From assembly GCF_013618865.1 (NCBI RefSeq), contig NZ_JABSOE010000054.1:1-35098 (forward strand): 35,098 nucleotides of DNA. Reading direction: 5' to 3'. A program made the position numbers and the translations under genes. The stretch comes from Phocaeicola faecicola (GTDB lineage: Bacteria; Bacteroidota; Bacteroidia; Bacteroidales; Bacteroidaceae). Under the pieces are notes generated by a model. That model was not told the origin of the DNA. It was given only the letters and a program-made list of their open reading frames with translations, and made no database searches. Shown piece after piece: positions 1-8,571 of this stretch (within the stretch, counting starts at the first letter, position 1; each line of letters starts with the position of its first letter).

Positions 1-132
1 CTTTATGGCCAGTTGCTGTGAGATTGTAGCCCAATTGGCAAGTGGCATAGTCCACTTCTTCCGTATATTGCGGTATGCAAGATAAACCAGTTTCTCAAGG
101 GCTGTATCTGACGGGAACACGCCTTTGGCATT
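1..132 (-). pseudogene. IS256 (Mutator)-family transposase, C-terminal fragment
   Basis: The minus strand is open from the window edge up to an in-frame TGA at 133-135. It translates to a stretch containing GVFPSDTALEKLVYLAYRN and then KWTMPLANWA, which is the conserved C-terminal region of IS256/Mutator-type DDE transposases of Bacteroidetes. The N-terminal two thirds, including the catalytic core, are missing upstream of position 135, where unrelated transposase-like sequence begins on the other strand. The C-terminal end lies outside the window. I read this as a dead remnant. The family is recognised from the motif pattern alone. Confidence 0.7.
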
Positions 133-343
133 TCACTTTAATGCATCACTTGCATCGATAAACCTCGCCAAGGCTGCCTGTAAGAAGATGGGAATGAAAT
201 ATTCCATATCATCATGCAAATCAGTCATACACAATGCTTACATGCTTGAACGATTTATTTGCGTGTCTGGGATTGAACCAAACACGCAATTAATTGACAA
301 ACTTTTCAAAGAACTCATTTTATTTACTGCCAGAGCCGCTTAG
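125..343 (+). pseudogene. Transposase C-terminal fragment of a second IS family
   Basis: The reading frame from about 131 to the TAG at 341-343 gives a C-terminal tail beginning FHFNASLASINLAKAA, continuing through a segment with NAYMLERF and ending KELILFTARAA. This resembles the last 70 or so residues of DDE transposases common in Bacteroidetes (pattern FxFNxSLxxxNxAK, then N-x-x-LLExFI, G-I-x-PN, and a terminal AA). The ATG at 125 is fortuitous, because similarity starts exactly where the neighbouring IS256 fragment stops. There is no catalytic core and no start signal, so this is a remnant. It could be a chance open frame, but the match to the family tail pattern makes that less likely. 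Confidence 0.5.
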
Positions 344-468
344 GCTAGGCTAATTTTTAACGAACTATTGTAAAATTATTATTGACAAATATTTCTTCTG
401 CAGGACTTGTTTTCTGCTTACGACATTACATAATAGCTTTTATGCTTCTCCTATACTATGTGTATTTT

Positions 469-2208
469 TTAATATTTGAAAATCCTTCCAAGTAAAGTAT
501 CCCGATAAGTCCGAAAGATATTCAAACTAATATGAGTATACTCAGGCAGACTCTCAAGATATTCCAATTCAAAAACAAGACGAGGTTCTGTATCTTTCCC
601 TTCTGGATATACTTCAGCCTTATTGCCAATACGGGCTATCTTTATAAGATAAAGATCACGTATACCTAATCCTTTTATATACGGCATAAAATAATAAAGT
701 TTATTCAATGCTATAGTTGAGGGAAATGATTTAGCCTTACCCGTATAATACAGTTTTGACTGCCCTCCATCAAGAAAGTAATCTTTATTATCATCTTTAA
801 CGAAGCCAATCAGAAGATGCTTACTATGGTCAAGTACATAATTCTTCTTTGGCTTATTACATACAAGTGGCAATATTTCTTCACCAAATAAACTAAGCTG
901 CAACTTAGGCTGAGCATCCCGTTTCATTTCTATCGGACGTGTAGAAACCGGCTCCTCATCATAAATAAAACGATACAGAGATTTACCAACAGCCTGCACA
1001 ATACCACACACGAGAGCATTTCCCATAAGAAATGCCCTGCGACCATCTGTAACTTCCGGATGAAATGTATGATTATCAGGAAACATATTCAAACGCTCCA
1101 ATTCTATTGGGAGCAAACGGCGATATCTGCCTGAAGGTGTAAGAACCACATGCTTAAAACGAGAAGCTGAAGGTCCTCCTTCCCCCGTAATAATAGTACG
1201 GGAAGGACGATTTAAATCATCAGGGAATGACATTCCACCTTCTGAAAAGATATATTTAAACCCTTCCTTTGATATACGTTCAATTTTCTTTGCTCCCTTC
1301 TCATATTTCCATCGCGCAAGATCATCGTCAGAAATGAAGAACTCCTCCGGTACAAAATCTTCATCAACCAGATTACCACCAAGAGTCATCAAAGTTCCAG
1401 CATAAACCGCATTGGTATCAATAGAATAAACGTGACGATTCTGCATAATTCCTGCGTCACCAAAAGGACTGGCAGCCGTTCCTCGCTGACTTTTATTGAA
1501 ATTGTCGGATACTTCTTTTATTGTACCTTCTATATCAAATTCAGAAGTGGTATTCTTCTTTGCTTCAAAAGGAAATGCCTTAGCCATTACCCCATCAAAC
1601 AACACCCAGTCCTGAAGAGCCTCTATCTTGCGATAAATAACAGAATCTTCACGGTAACCGACAATGTATGTTCTTCTTCTTCGCTGGGGCATACCATAAT
1701 CTGCAGCATTAATAACACGCCATTCTACAGTGTATCCCAAATCAGAAAGTGAGGCAAGGATAATTGCAAAATCACGTCCACGTTGCTTCGCCGGTGAACC
1801 TAGAATGCGATCAACGTTTTCAAAAAAAACATAATCAGGACGACTATCCCCTTTTTCGTTTAAAATACGATATATTTGCCACCATAGAACACCTTTTTTA
1901 CCTTCTATTCCGCCAGATCGGCTAAGAGTTGCAGCGACCGAATAATCTTGACAGGGAAAACCACCAACCAATAAATCATGATTGGGAATTTCCTCTGTCA
2001 TTACAGTATTGATGTCTTCATTAGAATGTCCTTTAGTACCGAATCGAGCACGATATACAAGAGAAGCATCCTGGTGAACGGTTGAAGGCTCCCACTGGTT
2101 ATTCCACACCGTTTCATATGCATCTGACGCACCTTCTAACCCGATGCGAAACCCACCTACACCAGCAAATAGCTCTACAACTCGTATGTTATGTTTGATT
2201 TTAGCCAT
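469..2208 (-). CDS. DNA (cytosine-5-)-methyltransferase, type II modification enzyme
   Basis: This 579-residue protein has the C5-cytosine methyltransferase motifs in normal order: motif I FAGVGGF at residues 14-20 (AdoMet binding), motif IV GGFPCQDYS with catalytic Cys86, motif VI ENV at 130-132, and motif VIII QRRRR at 175-179. Motifs IX and X (RRLLPIELERLNMFPD, then FLMGNAL) lie around residues 375-425, so the target-recognition region falls roughly at 240-370. About 110 residues beyond motif X form an extra C-terminal domain not usual in this family. The gene starts 5 bp after the stop of the upstream endonuclease gene and is presumably cotranscribed with it, protecting host DNA from that enzyme. 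If the partner is a true Sau3AI relative, the modified site would be GATC, which is inferred and not shown by the sequence. Confidence 0.93.
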   Translation of the reverse strand: MAKIKHNIRVVELFAGVGGFRIGLEGASDAYETVWNNQWEPSTVHQDASLVYRARFGTKGHSNEDINTVMTEEIPNHDLLVGGFPCQDYSVAATLSRSGGIEGKKGVLWWQIYRILNEKGDSRPDYVFFENVDRILGSPAKQRGRDFAIILASLSDLGYTVEWRVINAADYGMPQRRRRTYIVGYREDSVIYRKIEALQDWVLFDGVMAKAFPFEAKKNTTSEFDIEGTIKEVSDNFNKSQRGTAASPFGDAGIMQNRHVYSIDTNAVYAGTLMTLGGNLVDEDFVPEEFFISDDDLARWKYEKGAKKIERISKEGFKYIFSEGGMSFPDDLNRPSRTIITGEGGPSASRFKHVVLTPSGRYRRLLPIELERLNMFPDNHTFHPEVTDGRRAFLMGNALVCGIVQAVGKSLYRFIYDEEPVSTRPIEMKRDAQPKLQLSLFGEEILPLVCNKPKKNYVLDHSKHLLIGFVKDDNKDYFLDGGQSKLYYTGKAKSFPSTIALNKLYYFMPYIKGLGIRDLYLIKIARIGNKAEVYPEGKDTEPRLVFELEYLESLPEYTHISLNIFRTYRDTLLGRIFKY

Positions 2209-2213
2209 ATTTT

Positions 2214-3773
2214 TTACAGATAAGATAATGTTTGAAGTTTATTTGCAATATATGAGCCCTTTAACCAAAAAAATTGTGGCAACATTTTTATTCCATTGAC
2301 CACCTCAGTTCTGGTTCTATCAGTTGAGACATCAGCTCCACCTCTAAAAAAGACTGCATATTCTGAACTTTTTGGAAAATTAGGAGCCCCCATATATGCT
2401 CCACTCTTATTTACTCGCCTGTTTCCTTGGTTATCATACACATATTCCCATTTCAACAGATTTTGATGAATCAGTTTGCGGGAGTCATCCCATGTCCGTT
2501 TAACTTCTCTCTCAATAAAATCGTCATCAAAGGCAAAGCGCTTAAACCCTTCAAAAGTTGTTTGAGACGGGTCAACTTTATTATGCTCACAAAAAACAGG
2601 GCATAAAAAACTATGTTCACAAAAATAAATGTATAAATCCGACTCCTCAAAATCGAGATTTCTATCAGCCAATTCTTCGAAATTGATGTGTTTAAGTTTC
2701 ATATCTTCTGTTCTACCGCCTTGAGGAGTTATCGTTATAGTTTTAGCTATAATTCCTGCTTTTATGAAATCTGATATCTGATTAAGTCGATTACAACCAG
2801 CATCAAACATTTTCAATACACATTTGGAACCAAAATCCTTTGTTGACATTTCAGCGCTGATAGCAAACAGCTCTTTCATCTGGCGAAAAGTCATTCCTTT
2901 ATATTTTTCTGTAAGAGCGTGGCAACGGACATCCAATTGGGAGAAACTGGAAAAAGAGTCTTTCAGTTTAACTTCTGTTTCTGCACGGCTCTTGTCAAAA
3001 TGCCCACGGACAATATAATCTACAAAAGTTTGCTTCAGACGATAACGAGGCTTTTGATAGGAACCCGTTGACTTCTTTTTAAATCCAGGAACAAGTTCAA
3101 TCAGCATGAGCTTAGGACGAAGTACATGAGTAAAGCCTTGTAGATTCTCATTACGCTCTTCCTGAGTGTGAAAGCGATTATATACATTCTGAAGGTAATC
3201 ACGGACTATCTCCCAATCATTTCGTAACTTTCCCATTTCTTCATCTGAAAAACTATTGTAACAATAGTCCACAATTGGAAATTTAGAATATTCTGAAGCT
3301 GGAACAACGTCATATGATTTATACTCATAAAATATGATTAATAAGTGTTTAGCCTTTTCCCAAAAATGTGAAGTCAGAAAATCATGCTGAATTACAGGTT
3401 CAAATGTAACTCCAGTAATACTAATACCTTCTTTAGCATGAAGATAAACATTGTAATCAGCTCCGGTTTTTCCTTTGACATTCTTCAAATCAGATTTTGG
3501 AATGCGGACGCCTGTAGTTTTTAATTCCGTAAGCACACCATCAATCTCAATATCACACTCTTGTTTACTGTCACGAGCATATCCGAACACCGATTGTTCT
3601 ATTACATCTCCAGCAATACCTGTAATTTTCCCATTCTTCTGAGTACGGGCAAACTGGCAGGACTTGTCAACCTCACCTAACGTTTTACCTTTCACCTCTT
3701 CAAGAAGGTTATATACAAATTTCTTAGTGTATTTTCTATCGTCCGAGACAGCCATTATAATATCATTAAGCAA
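2214..3773 (-). CDS. Sau3AI/MutH-like type II restriction endonuclease
   Basis: The 519-residue protein fits Sau3AI-type enzymes, which are two-domain MutH-fold nucleases of about 490 residues. The N-terminal domain carries KGKTLGEVD (about 28-36), GIAGDVIEQSVFG (52-64) and an acidic cluster at Asp74/Asp78 followed by Glu83-Leu-Lys85, which matches the D-(x)n-ExK catalytic site of the MutH/Sau3AI family. The rest (about 200-519) would be the second, DNA-recognition half. The start at 3773 is taken as the first ATG; an in-frame ATG at 3755 is an alternative. It is the first gene of a two-gene operon and precedes its methyltransferase, an order that usually needs extra control so that the nuclease does not act first. 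GATC specificity is inferred from the family and was not tested. Confidence 0.85.
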   Translation of the reverse strand: MLNDIIMAVSDDRKYTKKFVYNLLEEVKGKTLGEVDKSCQFARTQKNGKITGIAGDVIEQSVFGYARDSKQECDIEIDGVLTELKTTGVRIPKSDLKNVKGKTGADYNVYLHAKEGISITGVTFEPVIQHDFLTSHFWEKAKHLLIIFYEYKSYDVVPASEYSKFPIVDYCYNSFSDEEMGKLRNDWEIVRDYLQNVYNRFHTQEERNENLQGFTHVLRPKLMLIELVPGFKKKSTGSYQKPRYRLKQTFVDYIVRGHFDKSRAETEVKLKDSFSSFSQLDVRCHALTEKYKGMTFRQMKELFAISAEMSTKDFGSKCVLKMFDAGCNRLNQISDFIKAGIIAKTITITPQGGRTEDMKLKHINFEELADRNLDFEESDLYIYFCEHSFLCPVFCEHNKVDPSQTTFEGFKRFAFDDDFIEREVKRTWDDSRKLIHQNLLKWEYVYDNQGNRRVNKSGAYMGAPNFPKSSEYAVFFRGGADVSTDRTRTEVVNGIKMLPQFFWLKGSYIANKLQTLSYL

Positions 3774-3793
3774 GTTTTGTTTGTATCATTGTT

Positions 3794-3827
3794 TTATTGG
3801 AACATCCAATAATAACATGCAAAAATA
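3794..3827 (-). promoter_or_regulatory. Restriction-modification promoter -7 box with overlapping operator-like palindrome
   Basis: On the minus strand TATTTTTG (3827-3820) matches the Bacteroidetes -7 consensus TAnnTTTG, which would start transcription near 3813. The palindrome TTATTGGA-ACA-TCCAATAA (3794-3812) begins right there and ends about 20 bp before the endonuclease ATG. No -33 TTTG is seen at the expected distance. The palindrome could be a repressor site or an RNA hairpin in the short leader. Confidence 0.45.
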
Positions 3828-4139
3828 ATGAATTAATACGAAAAATGAAGAGGCGACTCAAGATAGTTAACTTCAAATCGAATTATTTATATACCGGTAA
3901 ATTCTATAACATTAAAAACACCAGTATCTAAAATATCTTTTATAGCTAAAAATTGATGGATAATCATTTTTTAGCTATTTTTAAAACAGAATTCAGCACA
4001 AGGAAGCAACAAGGAAAAACCTTTCACTGGATTCTGTTTTTTTATTTACGGCTTATTTCCAGACGTCTGGACCCTGAATCACTAGGACAGTACAGGCAAC
4101 CAATAAATAAGCAATTTATTACCCTAAATCTACCCTGAC
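3828..4139. other. Divergent intergenic region between R-M operon and PH-domain gene
   Basis: This AT-rich spacer separates the minus-strand restriction-modification operon from the plus-strand membrane-protein genes. A 61-codon open frame at 3953-4138 has no recognisable similarity, no good ribosome-binding site and ends one base before the next gene, so I do not call it. Beyond the -7 box described separately I see no clear promoter or terminator here. Confidence 0.5.
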
Positions 4140-4664
4140 ATGACAACCGCCAATCACCTGATAAAGAAAGTACATAAAGAGAAATCCCTGGTGCTTCTCT
4201 CTGCCCTTGTCCTGATACTTCTTCTTGGAACCGGGAGTTTGTTGCTGTATACGATCCTTACAGGAAAAATACCCTGCATCCTGGGCTCAGGTATCATAGC
4301 CATTATTTTTGTTACCCTGGTCTTTTCTTACGGATATGCTCCATTGTCTATAGAATTATCCGACCGGTCGCTGATACTGCATAGAGGCATCGGGAAAAAA
4401 GTAATCCATTATGCGGACATGAAGCACATCGATACGTACATCAGCAAGGAAGCGATGATACGGACCTGCGGGATTGGTGGTCTGTTCGGCTTCACAGGCT
4501 GGTATTATACAAAAAAATTAGGCACTTTCTTCTCGTACGTCGGTGACTATTCACAGACGTTTTGCATCGAACTGAAAAACAGAAAGAAATACCTGCTGAG
4601 TGGTGAGGACAGGGATTATCTCGTAGCCTTTTTAAAGGAAAAAATATCCGAAGAAAAAGCCTGA
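4140..4664 (+). CDS. Membrane protein with bacterial PH-like domain
   Basis: This 174-residue protein has two hydrophobic segments at about 17-38 and 47-66, followed by a cytosolic beta-rich region. The segment starting PLSIELSDRSLILHRG and later GDYSQTFCIELKNRKKYLLSGED looks like a bacterial PH domain (bPH type). Such proteins are thought to sit at the inner membrane, but substrates are generally unknown. It lies 93 bp upstream of the DUF418-family gene in the same direction, so the two may share a transcript. The ATG at 4140 is the only start in frame before the first membrane segment. The domain call rests on pattern and topology. Confidence 0.6.
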   Translation: MTTANHLIKKVHKEKSLVLLSALVLILLLGTGSLLLYTILTGKIPCILGSGIIAIIFVTLVFSYGYAPLSIELSDRSLILHRGIGKKVIHYADMKHIDTYISKEAMIRTCGIGGLFGFTGWYYTKKLGTFFSYVGDYSQTFCIELKNRKKYLLSGEDRDYLVAFLKEKISEEKA

Positions 4665-4757
4665 AACAATCATTTTTTCCATCACAGCATCATACATTTA
4701 CCGACAATAAAGAATATTCTCTCGGGGAACGTCCCACCGGAGACTTCTGCAACCTAC

Positions 4758-5969
4758 ATGTATATACAGAAAATTAAGACTAAAAAAATGAATCCACAAC
4801 CCACTAACCGAATCGAAGTAGTAGATGCCCTAAGAGGCATTGCGCTGTTTGCCATTGTAATCGTACACTGTTTTGAACATTATAACCTGTACTATATCCC
4901 TAAAGAATATCCGCAATGGCTTACCGCTTTGGATAAAGGAATATGGGATACCACCTGGTTTCTCATGGCCGGAAAGGCATTTTCCACTTTCTCACTCCTA
5001 TTCGGACTCAGTTTTTACATCCAGTTCAGCAATGCCCGGAAAAGAGGACTCCCGTTTAAGGGCAGATTTGTATGGAGAATGTTTCTCCTGGTGCTGTTCT
5101 CACAACTGCATTCCTTGTTCTACAACGGCGACATCCTGCTTCTGTACGCAGTCATGGGAGTCTTCCTGGTCTCCGTTTCCCACCTCTCCACAAAGGCAAT
5201 ACTTATACTTGCCTCGGTGATGATCATACAGCCCATCGAGTGGATAAGGATTGTCTGCAACCTGTGCGACATTCCGTTTCTGGAATACGGCAACCACTGG
5301 ATGAAGTATGCGGCCCTGGCAAAACCTGTGATGCAATCCGGAAACTTCCTCGAAGTGGTACAGTCCAACATCACTTACGGACAGCTCTATGGCAACCTCT
5401 GGCAGATTGAAAACGGACGAATCTTCCAGATTGGCGGACTGTTCCTTTTTGGCATGGCAGCCGGAAGATTGTCTCTCTTTAAAAACACACAGGAATCGCT
5501 TTTCTTATGGAAGAAGATATCGTTGTATGCTGCCCTTCTTTTTGTCCCACTCAATACCCTCAGAATGGTCTATCCGGAAATGGCCAAAGGCAATAAGGAA
5601 ATCCTGATACCGCTCGATATAGCCATTCCCTCCATCTGCAATTTCCTCCTTATGGCACTGCTGGTAGGATGTTTCGTCCTGTTATGGTATGACAAAGGCA
5701 ACGGATATAAGTTCCAAAGACTTTTCATCTCTTTTGGCAGAATGAGCCTGACCAACTACATCACCCAATCCATTATCGGCATTACCTTGTTTTATGGCTT
5801 CGGCTTCCATCTATACCAATACACGGGAGCCACCGCCTGCCTGTTGATTGCCATAGTCATGTTTGCCGCATTGCTGACATTCAGCCACCTGTGGCTTAAA
5901 AAGCACCGGCATGGACCGCTGGAATGGATATGGAAAAAACTGACATGGATAAATGCCGGCAAAAACTGA
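4758..5969 (+). CDS. DUF418 (YeiB-like) integral membrane protein
   Basis: The 403-residue polytopic protein has the N-terminal signature RIEVVDALRGIALFAIVIVH (residues 18-37) and the C-terminal signature GRMSLTNYITQS followed by GPLEWIWKKLT, both characteristic of DUF418/YeiB-like proteins. These are related to the acyltransferase-3 and HGSNAT fold and probably act in the inner membrane, but no substrate is established. A second ATG at 4791 (residue 12) gives a better-placed N-terminus for the first membrane helix and may be the true start. The gene is followed closely by a strong stem-loop terminator at 6019-6076. Confidence 0.85.
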   Translation: MYIQKIKTKKMNPQPTNRIEVVDALRGIALFAIVIVHCFEHYNLYYIPKEYPQWLTALDKGIWDTTWFLMAGKAFSTFSLLFGLSFYIQFSNARKRGLPFKGRFVWRMFLLVLFSQLHSLFYNGDILLLYAVMGVFLVSVSHLSTKAILILASVMIIQPIEWIRIVCNLCDIPFLEYGNHWMKYAALAKPVMQSGNFLEVVQSNITYGQLYGNLWQIENGRIFQIGGLFLFGMAAGRLSLFKNTQESLFLWKKISLYAALLFVPLNTLRMVYPEMAKGNKEILIPLDIAIPSICNFLLMALLVGCFVLLWYDKGNGYKFQRLFISFGRMSLTNYITQSIIGITLFYGFGFHLYQYTGATACLLIAIVMFAALLTFSHLWLKKHRHGPLEWIWKKLTWINAGKN

Positions 5970-6018
5970 ATACGGACTTCATCCGTCAGTACGGATATAA
6001 ATTCCCTGACAACAACGA

Positions 6019-6076
6019 CCTCCCTGAAAATGAGACTCATTGAATTGTCTTCATGTTCAGGGAGGTTATTATTTTA
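6019..6076 (+). terminator. Stem-loop terminator after the DUF418 gene
   Basis: CCTCCCTGAA (6019-6028) pairs perfectly with TTCAGGGAGG (6056-6065), with a 27-nt loop, and is followed by a T-rich tract TTATTATTTT. It lies 49 bp beyond the DUF418 stop and separates it from the convergent PH-domain operon. The stem is long enough to work in both directions, but the T-rich tail favours plus-strand termination. Confidence 0.65.
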
Positions 6077-6130
6077 TCCAGTCACAAGGAAAACTCTCCT
6101 GATGTCCGAAGAACCGGAAAACCCAACATA

Positions 6131-7645
6131 TTACTTGCAGGTATAGCAATGATACAGAAGCCATTCGTATATTTCATCGGCTTCCTCCTCTTTCAGGCTC
6201 CTTACCACAAAGGAAGTTCCGTTGGTGGAAATAAAGAGACTTACTCTATGAAAGTAAGGCGTGAAAGGAGTTGAGACCTTACGTACTACCTCCACATTGC
6301 TGTACTTGAAGTAATTCCGGATTTCCGCAAACTTTCCGTTGCAGACCTCCAGGTAATCCTGCCTCAGGGTAATGCGGCTCCGGCGTACGGCAAACAGACC
6401 TTTGGCCAATGCAATCAGCAGGTAAACGAAGGGCAATGCCAGCCAGGCATACAGTTCATAATACCACAGGACCCCTCCCGCCAGTAGAACGAAAAGCAGG
6501 TCAAAGCGGAGCACATACCCCAGTAAACCGTAACCGGAGCGGGCGGAAATAATCTCCTCGGATGAGGTGTAGTCCTTTCCCAACCACCAGTTCAGAAAAT
6601 TTTCGCCATAATTGGAACCGTAAATTTTCACATCGGCACCCAACTTCTCATCCGTGGCATTCAATGCCTGCTTCAACATAATCGTACATCCATTCATCCA
6701 CTGCTCCAAGAAATTGCGTTTGATATAGACGGTACAAATCTTGTCGTAAGAAAACCGGCTGCTGTTGCGCGAGATCAGTCCACTTTCAAAGAAAAGCTGT
6801 CTGTCATTTATCTGGATATTCATGTTGGAATAGCGCAGGAAAATTTTCCCCGTCCACAGTACCAGTACCACCACATACAGACCGACAATCACTGCCAGAA
6901 CGGCAGACAAGGAAAAAGAAGTTGCACTTGCCTGCTCATCCACGTAATCGATGACATATTTGGCAGCCTGCTCGTTGACCGATGTAAATTGATCATACAG
7001 TGTACCCAGAATACCCAGCAAAATCACCATCCCCTTCAGGTGATTCTGGCATAAGGCTCCCTTCAGCAGATTAAGGTTGCTGACCTTCAGCGACAGGTCA
7101 CAACGGCCGGACGCAGTGGCCGAAACCTCTTCCAGTACCGGAGTCTCCGCCTCTGCAACCTCTTCCCTGTCCTTCTGCTGTACCTCCATCCGGTTCAAGA
7201 GTTCATTCCAGTCTCTGTCATCCAGAATAAGTTCTATTTCCTTCGCCTTCGAAGCCAGTGTGTCAAACGACACTCCCGTCATATCAAACAACCGGTACAT
7301 AAATCCCCGCTTTGTCCGCAGCGACTGAATTTTATCCAAAGGAATGCTGGTCCTTTCCTTCCGGAATACCCCGTGCAGGAAAATCAGGTTGCCCTCTTCC
7401 ACGTAATATTTCCTGAAATAATAATTGAGAAAGGCCCAAACGACCGAAACCAGCAGACACAGGCCCAACAGAACCAGAATCATCCATACGGTTTTCCATA
7501 ATGAATTTTCTTCAAATGCATTGAAAATCCTTACGACGACAAGTGCAAGGAACACATTTGCCAATTCCGACAAACCTCTCACCCAGAATATCACCAGTGC
7601 ACTTTTGCTCATGCGCCGAGGTACAGAAAAATCATTTGTTTTCAT
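6131..7645 (-). CDS. YdbT-like membrane protein with three bPH2 domains
   Basis: The 504-residue protein repeats the bPH2 (YdbS/YdbT, PF03703-type) unit three times: about 80-150 (GNLIFLHGVFRKERTSIPL, then KIQSLRTKRG), 275-340 (QLFFESGLISRNSSRFSY) and 420-500 (YLEVCNGKFAEIRNYF). Paired hydrophobic segments precede each unit at about 18-70, 200-265 and 375-415. This is the normal architecture of YdbT. The start overlaps the end of the upstream ydbS-like gene by 14 bp, so the two are translationally coupled. In Bacillus subtilis YdbST affects sensitivity to certain antimicrobial peptides and bacteriocins; a role in envelope protection here would be inference. Nothing is broken in the gene. Confidence 0.83.
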   Translation of the reverse strand: MKTNDFSVPRRMSKSALVIFWVRGLSELANVFLALVVVRIFNAFEENSLWKTVWMILVLLGLCLLVSVVWAFLNYYFRKYYVEEGNLIFLHGVFRKERTSIPLDKIQSLRTKRGFMYRLFDMTGVSFDTLASKAKEIELILDDRDWNELLNRMEVQQKDREEVAEAETPVLEEVSATASGRCDLSLKVSNLNLLKGALCQNHLKGMVILLGILGTLYDQFTSVNEQAAKYVIDYVDEQASATSFSLSAVLAVIVGLYVVVLVLWTGKIFLRYSNMNIQINDRQLFFESGLISRNSSRFSYDKICTVYIKRNFLEQWMNGCTIMLKQALNATDEKLGADVKIYGSNYGENFLNWWLGKDYTSSEEIISARSGYGLLGYVLRFDLLFVLLAGGVLWYYELYAWLALPFVYLLIALAKGLFAVRRSRITLRQDYLEVCNGKFAEIRNYFKYSNVEVVRKVSTPFTPYFHRVSLFISTNGTSFVVRSLKEEEADEIYEWLLYHCYTCK

Positions 7646-8147
7646 TTCTGATACTTTCTATGATAAATGCTTTAATCTCATTGGCCTTCTCTTCGGTAAG
7701 TCCCGGAATGCTGGTTTCCGACAGCAGTTGGGCACCGTTTACGATATCGATTTCATAAAGTCCGCACATCCGTGTAAGGGGATTCTGACTGATGCTTACC
7801 TGCTGGATCTTGCAGAAAGGAAGGGTAATTACTGAAGGAAAAAGCAGGCCCGACCGGTAGGTAATGTCATGCTCGCGGATAGCAAAGCCCTTTTTGGCAA
7901 AAGCCTTCGGCAAAAGGAAAAGATTGATAATGAATGCCACCAGCAATACGCCTTCAATACAGACTATAGCGGTGTAACGTCCACTGAAATTTTCTGCCAG
8001 CAGCAGAAAAAGTGCCAGTCCCATGAGAAGAAGATAAGAAAATATGGTTTTTACCATCAGCACCTTCAAGTAAGCCTTTTCCAAAGGAGTATAAGAGAGA
8101 TTTTCAACTCTGTCAATGTCTGCAGAGGTTAACTGTTTGTTTGTCAT
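7632..8147 (-). CDS. YdbS-like membrane protein with one bPH2 domain
   Basis: I start this 171-residue protein at the ATG at 8147 (MTNKQLTSADI), because the extra 11 codons from 8180 are poor and low-complexity; 8180 remains possible. Two hydrophobic segments at about 30-52 and 58-80 are followed by a bPH2 domain with GFAIREHDITYRSGLLFP and CKIQQVSISQNPLTR, the hallmark of YdbS. It precedes and overlaps the ydbT-like gene by 14 bp, the usual partner arrangement for this two-component membrane complex. A -7-like box lies at 8370-8377 upstream, leaving a leader of over 200 nt. Confidence 0.82.
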   Translation of the reverse strand: MTNKQLTSADIDRVENLSYTPLEKAYLKVLMVKTIFSYLLLMGLALFLLLAENFSGRYTAIVCIEGVLLVAFIINLFLLPKAFAKKGFAIREHDITYRSGLLFPSVITLPFCKIQQVSISQNPLTRMCGLYEIDIVNGAQLLSETSIPGLTEEKANEIKAFIIESIRNENK

Positions 8148-8571
8148 GTTATTATAATTGATTATCATTCGATTTTTCACTTTGAGCCATTTGCAAATCC
8201 CGGGTTAGTCTGTCAACTGCCAATCAAGAGAATGTACTGCACAACCGTCCCATTGCATTTCATGAATTCTCCTAGCGGTTTCGTATCATTTTCTTTCACA
8301 CTCGCTTCATTTCCAGTTTCCAACAATCCCCGATACAAACATACTCACTTCACAATCACTTCATATCCGCAAAAGTAATGATTAAATTGAAACCGTGTTC
8401 CTGAGAGGATATTTTTATGCAGATTCCCCCTTCCGCTAGCTGTTTTTTCCTGGGAACCGTTGTTTTCTCCCACAAATGATACTCGTAACTTCAAAATAAA
8501 ATTTGAGATTCAGCCGTACGCATGAATTAATTTATATCTTTGCTTCTATCGAGTTAAAAAACAATACGACT
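8148..8571. other. Divergent promoter region between ydbS-like gene and lipoprotein gene
   Basis: Two Bacteroidetes-type -7 boxes are visible. On the minus strand TACTTTTG (8377-8370) would serve the ydbS-like gene. On the plus strand TATCTTTG (8535-8542) would start transcription near 8549 for the lipoprotein gene at 8572. Neither has a TTTG at the ideal -33 spacing. No other coding or repeat structure is apparent in this stretch. Confidence 0.45.
8535..8542 (+). promoter_or_regulatory. -7 box for the lipoprotein gene
   Basis: TATCTTTG matches TAnnTTTG exactly and lies 30 bp before the ATG at 8572. It falls inside the longer open frame beginning at 8503, which argues that translation does not start at 8503. 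Confidence 0.5.

Noticed and set aside
3953..4138. 61-codon plus-strand open frame before the PH-domain gene
   Set aside because: It has no recognisable similarity, low complexity, no good start context and abuts the next gene. It may be chance in AT-rich DNA.
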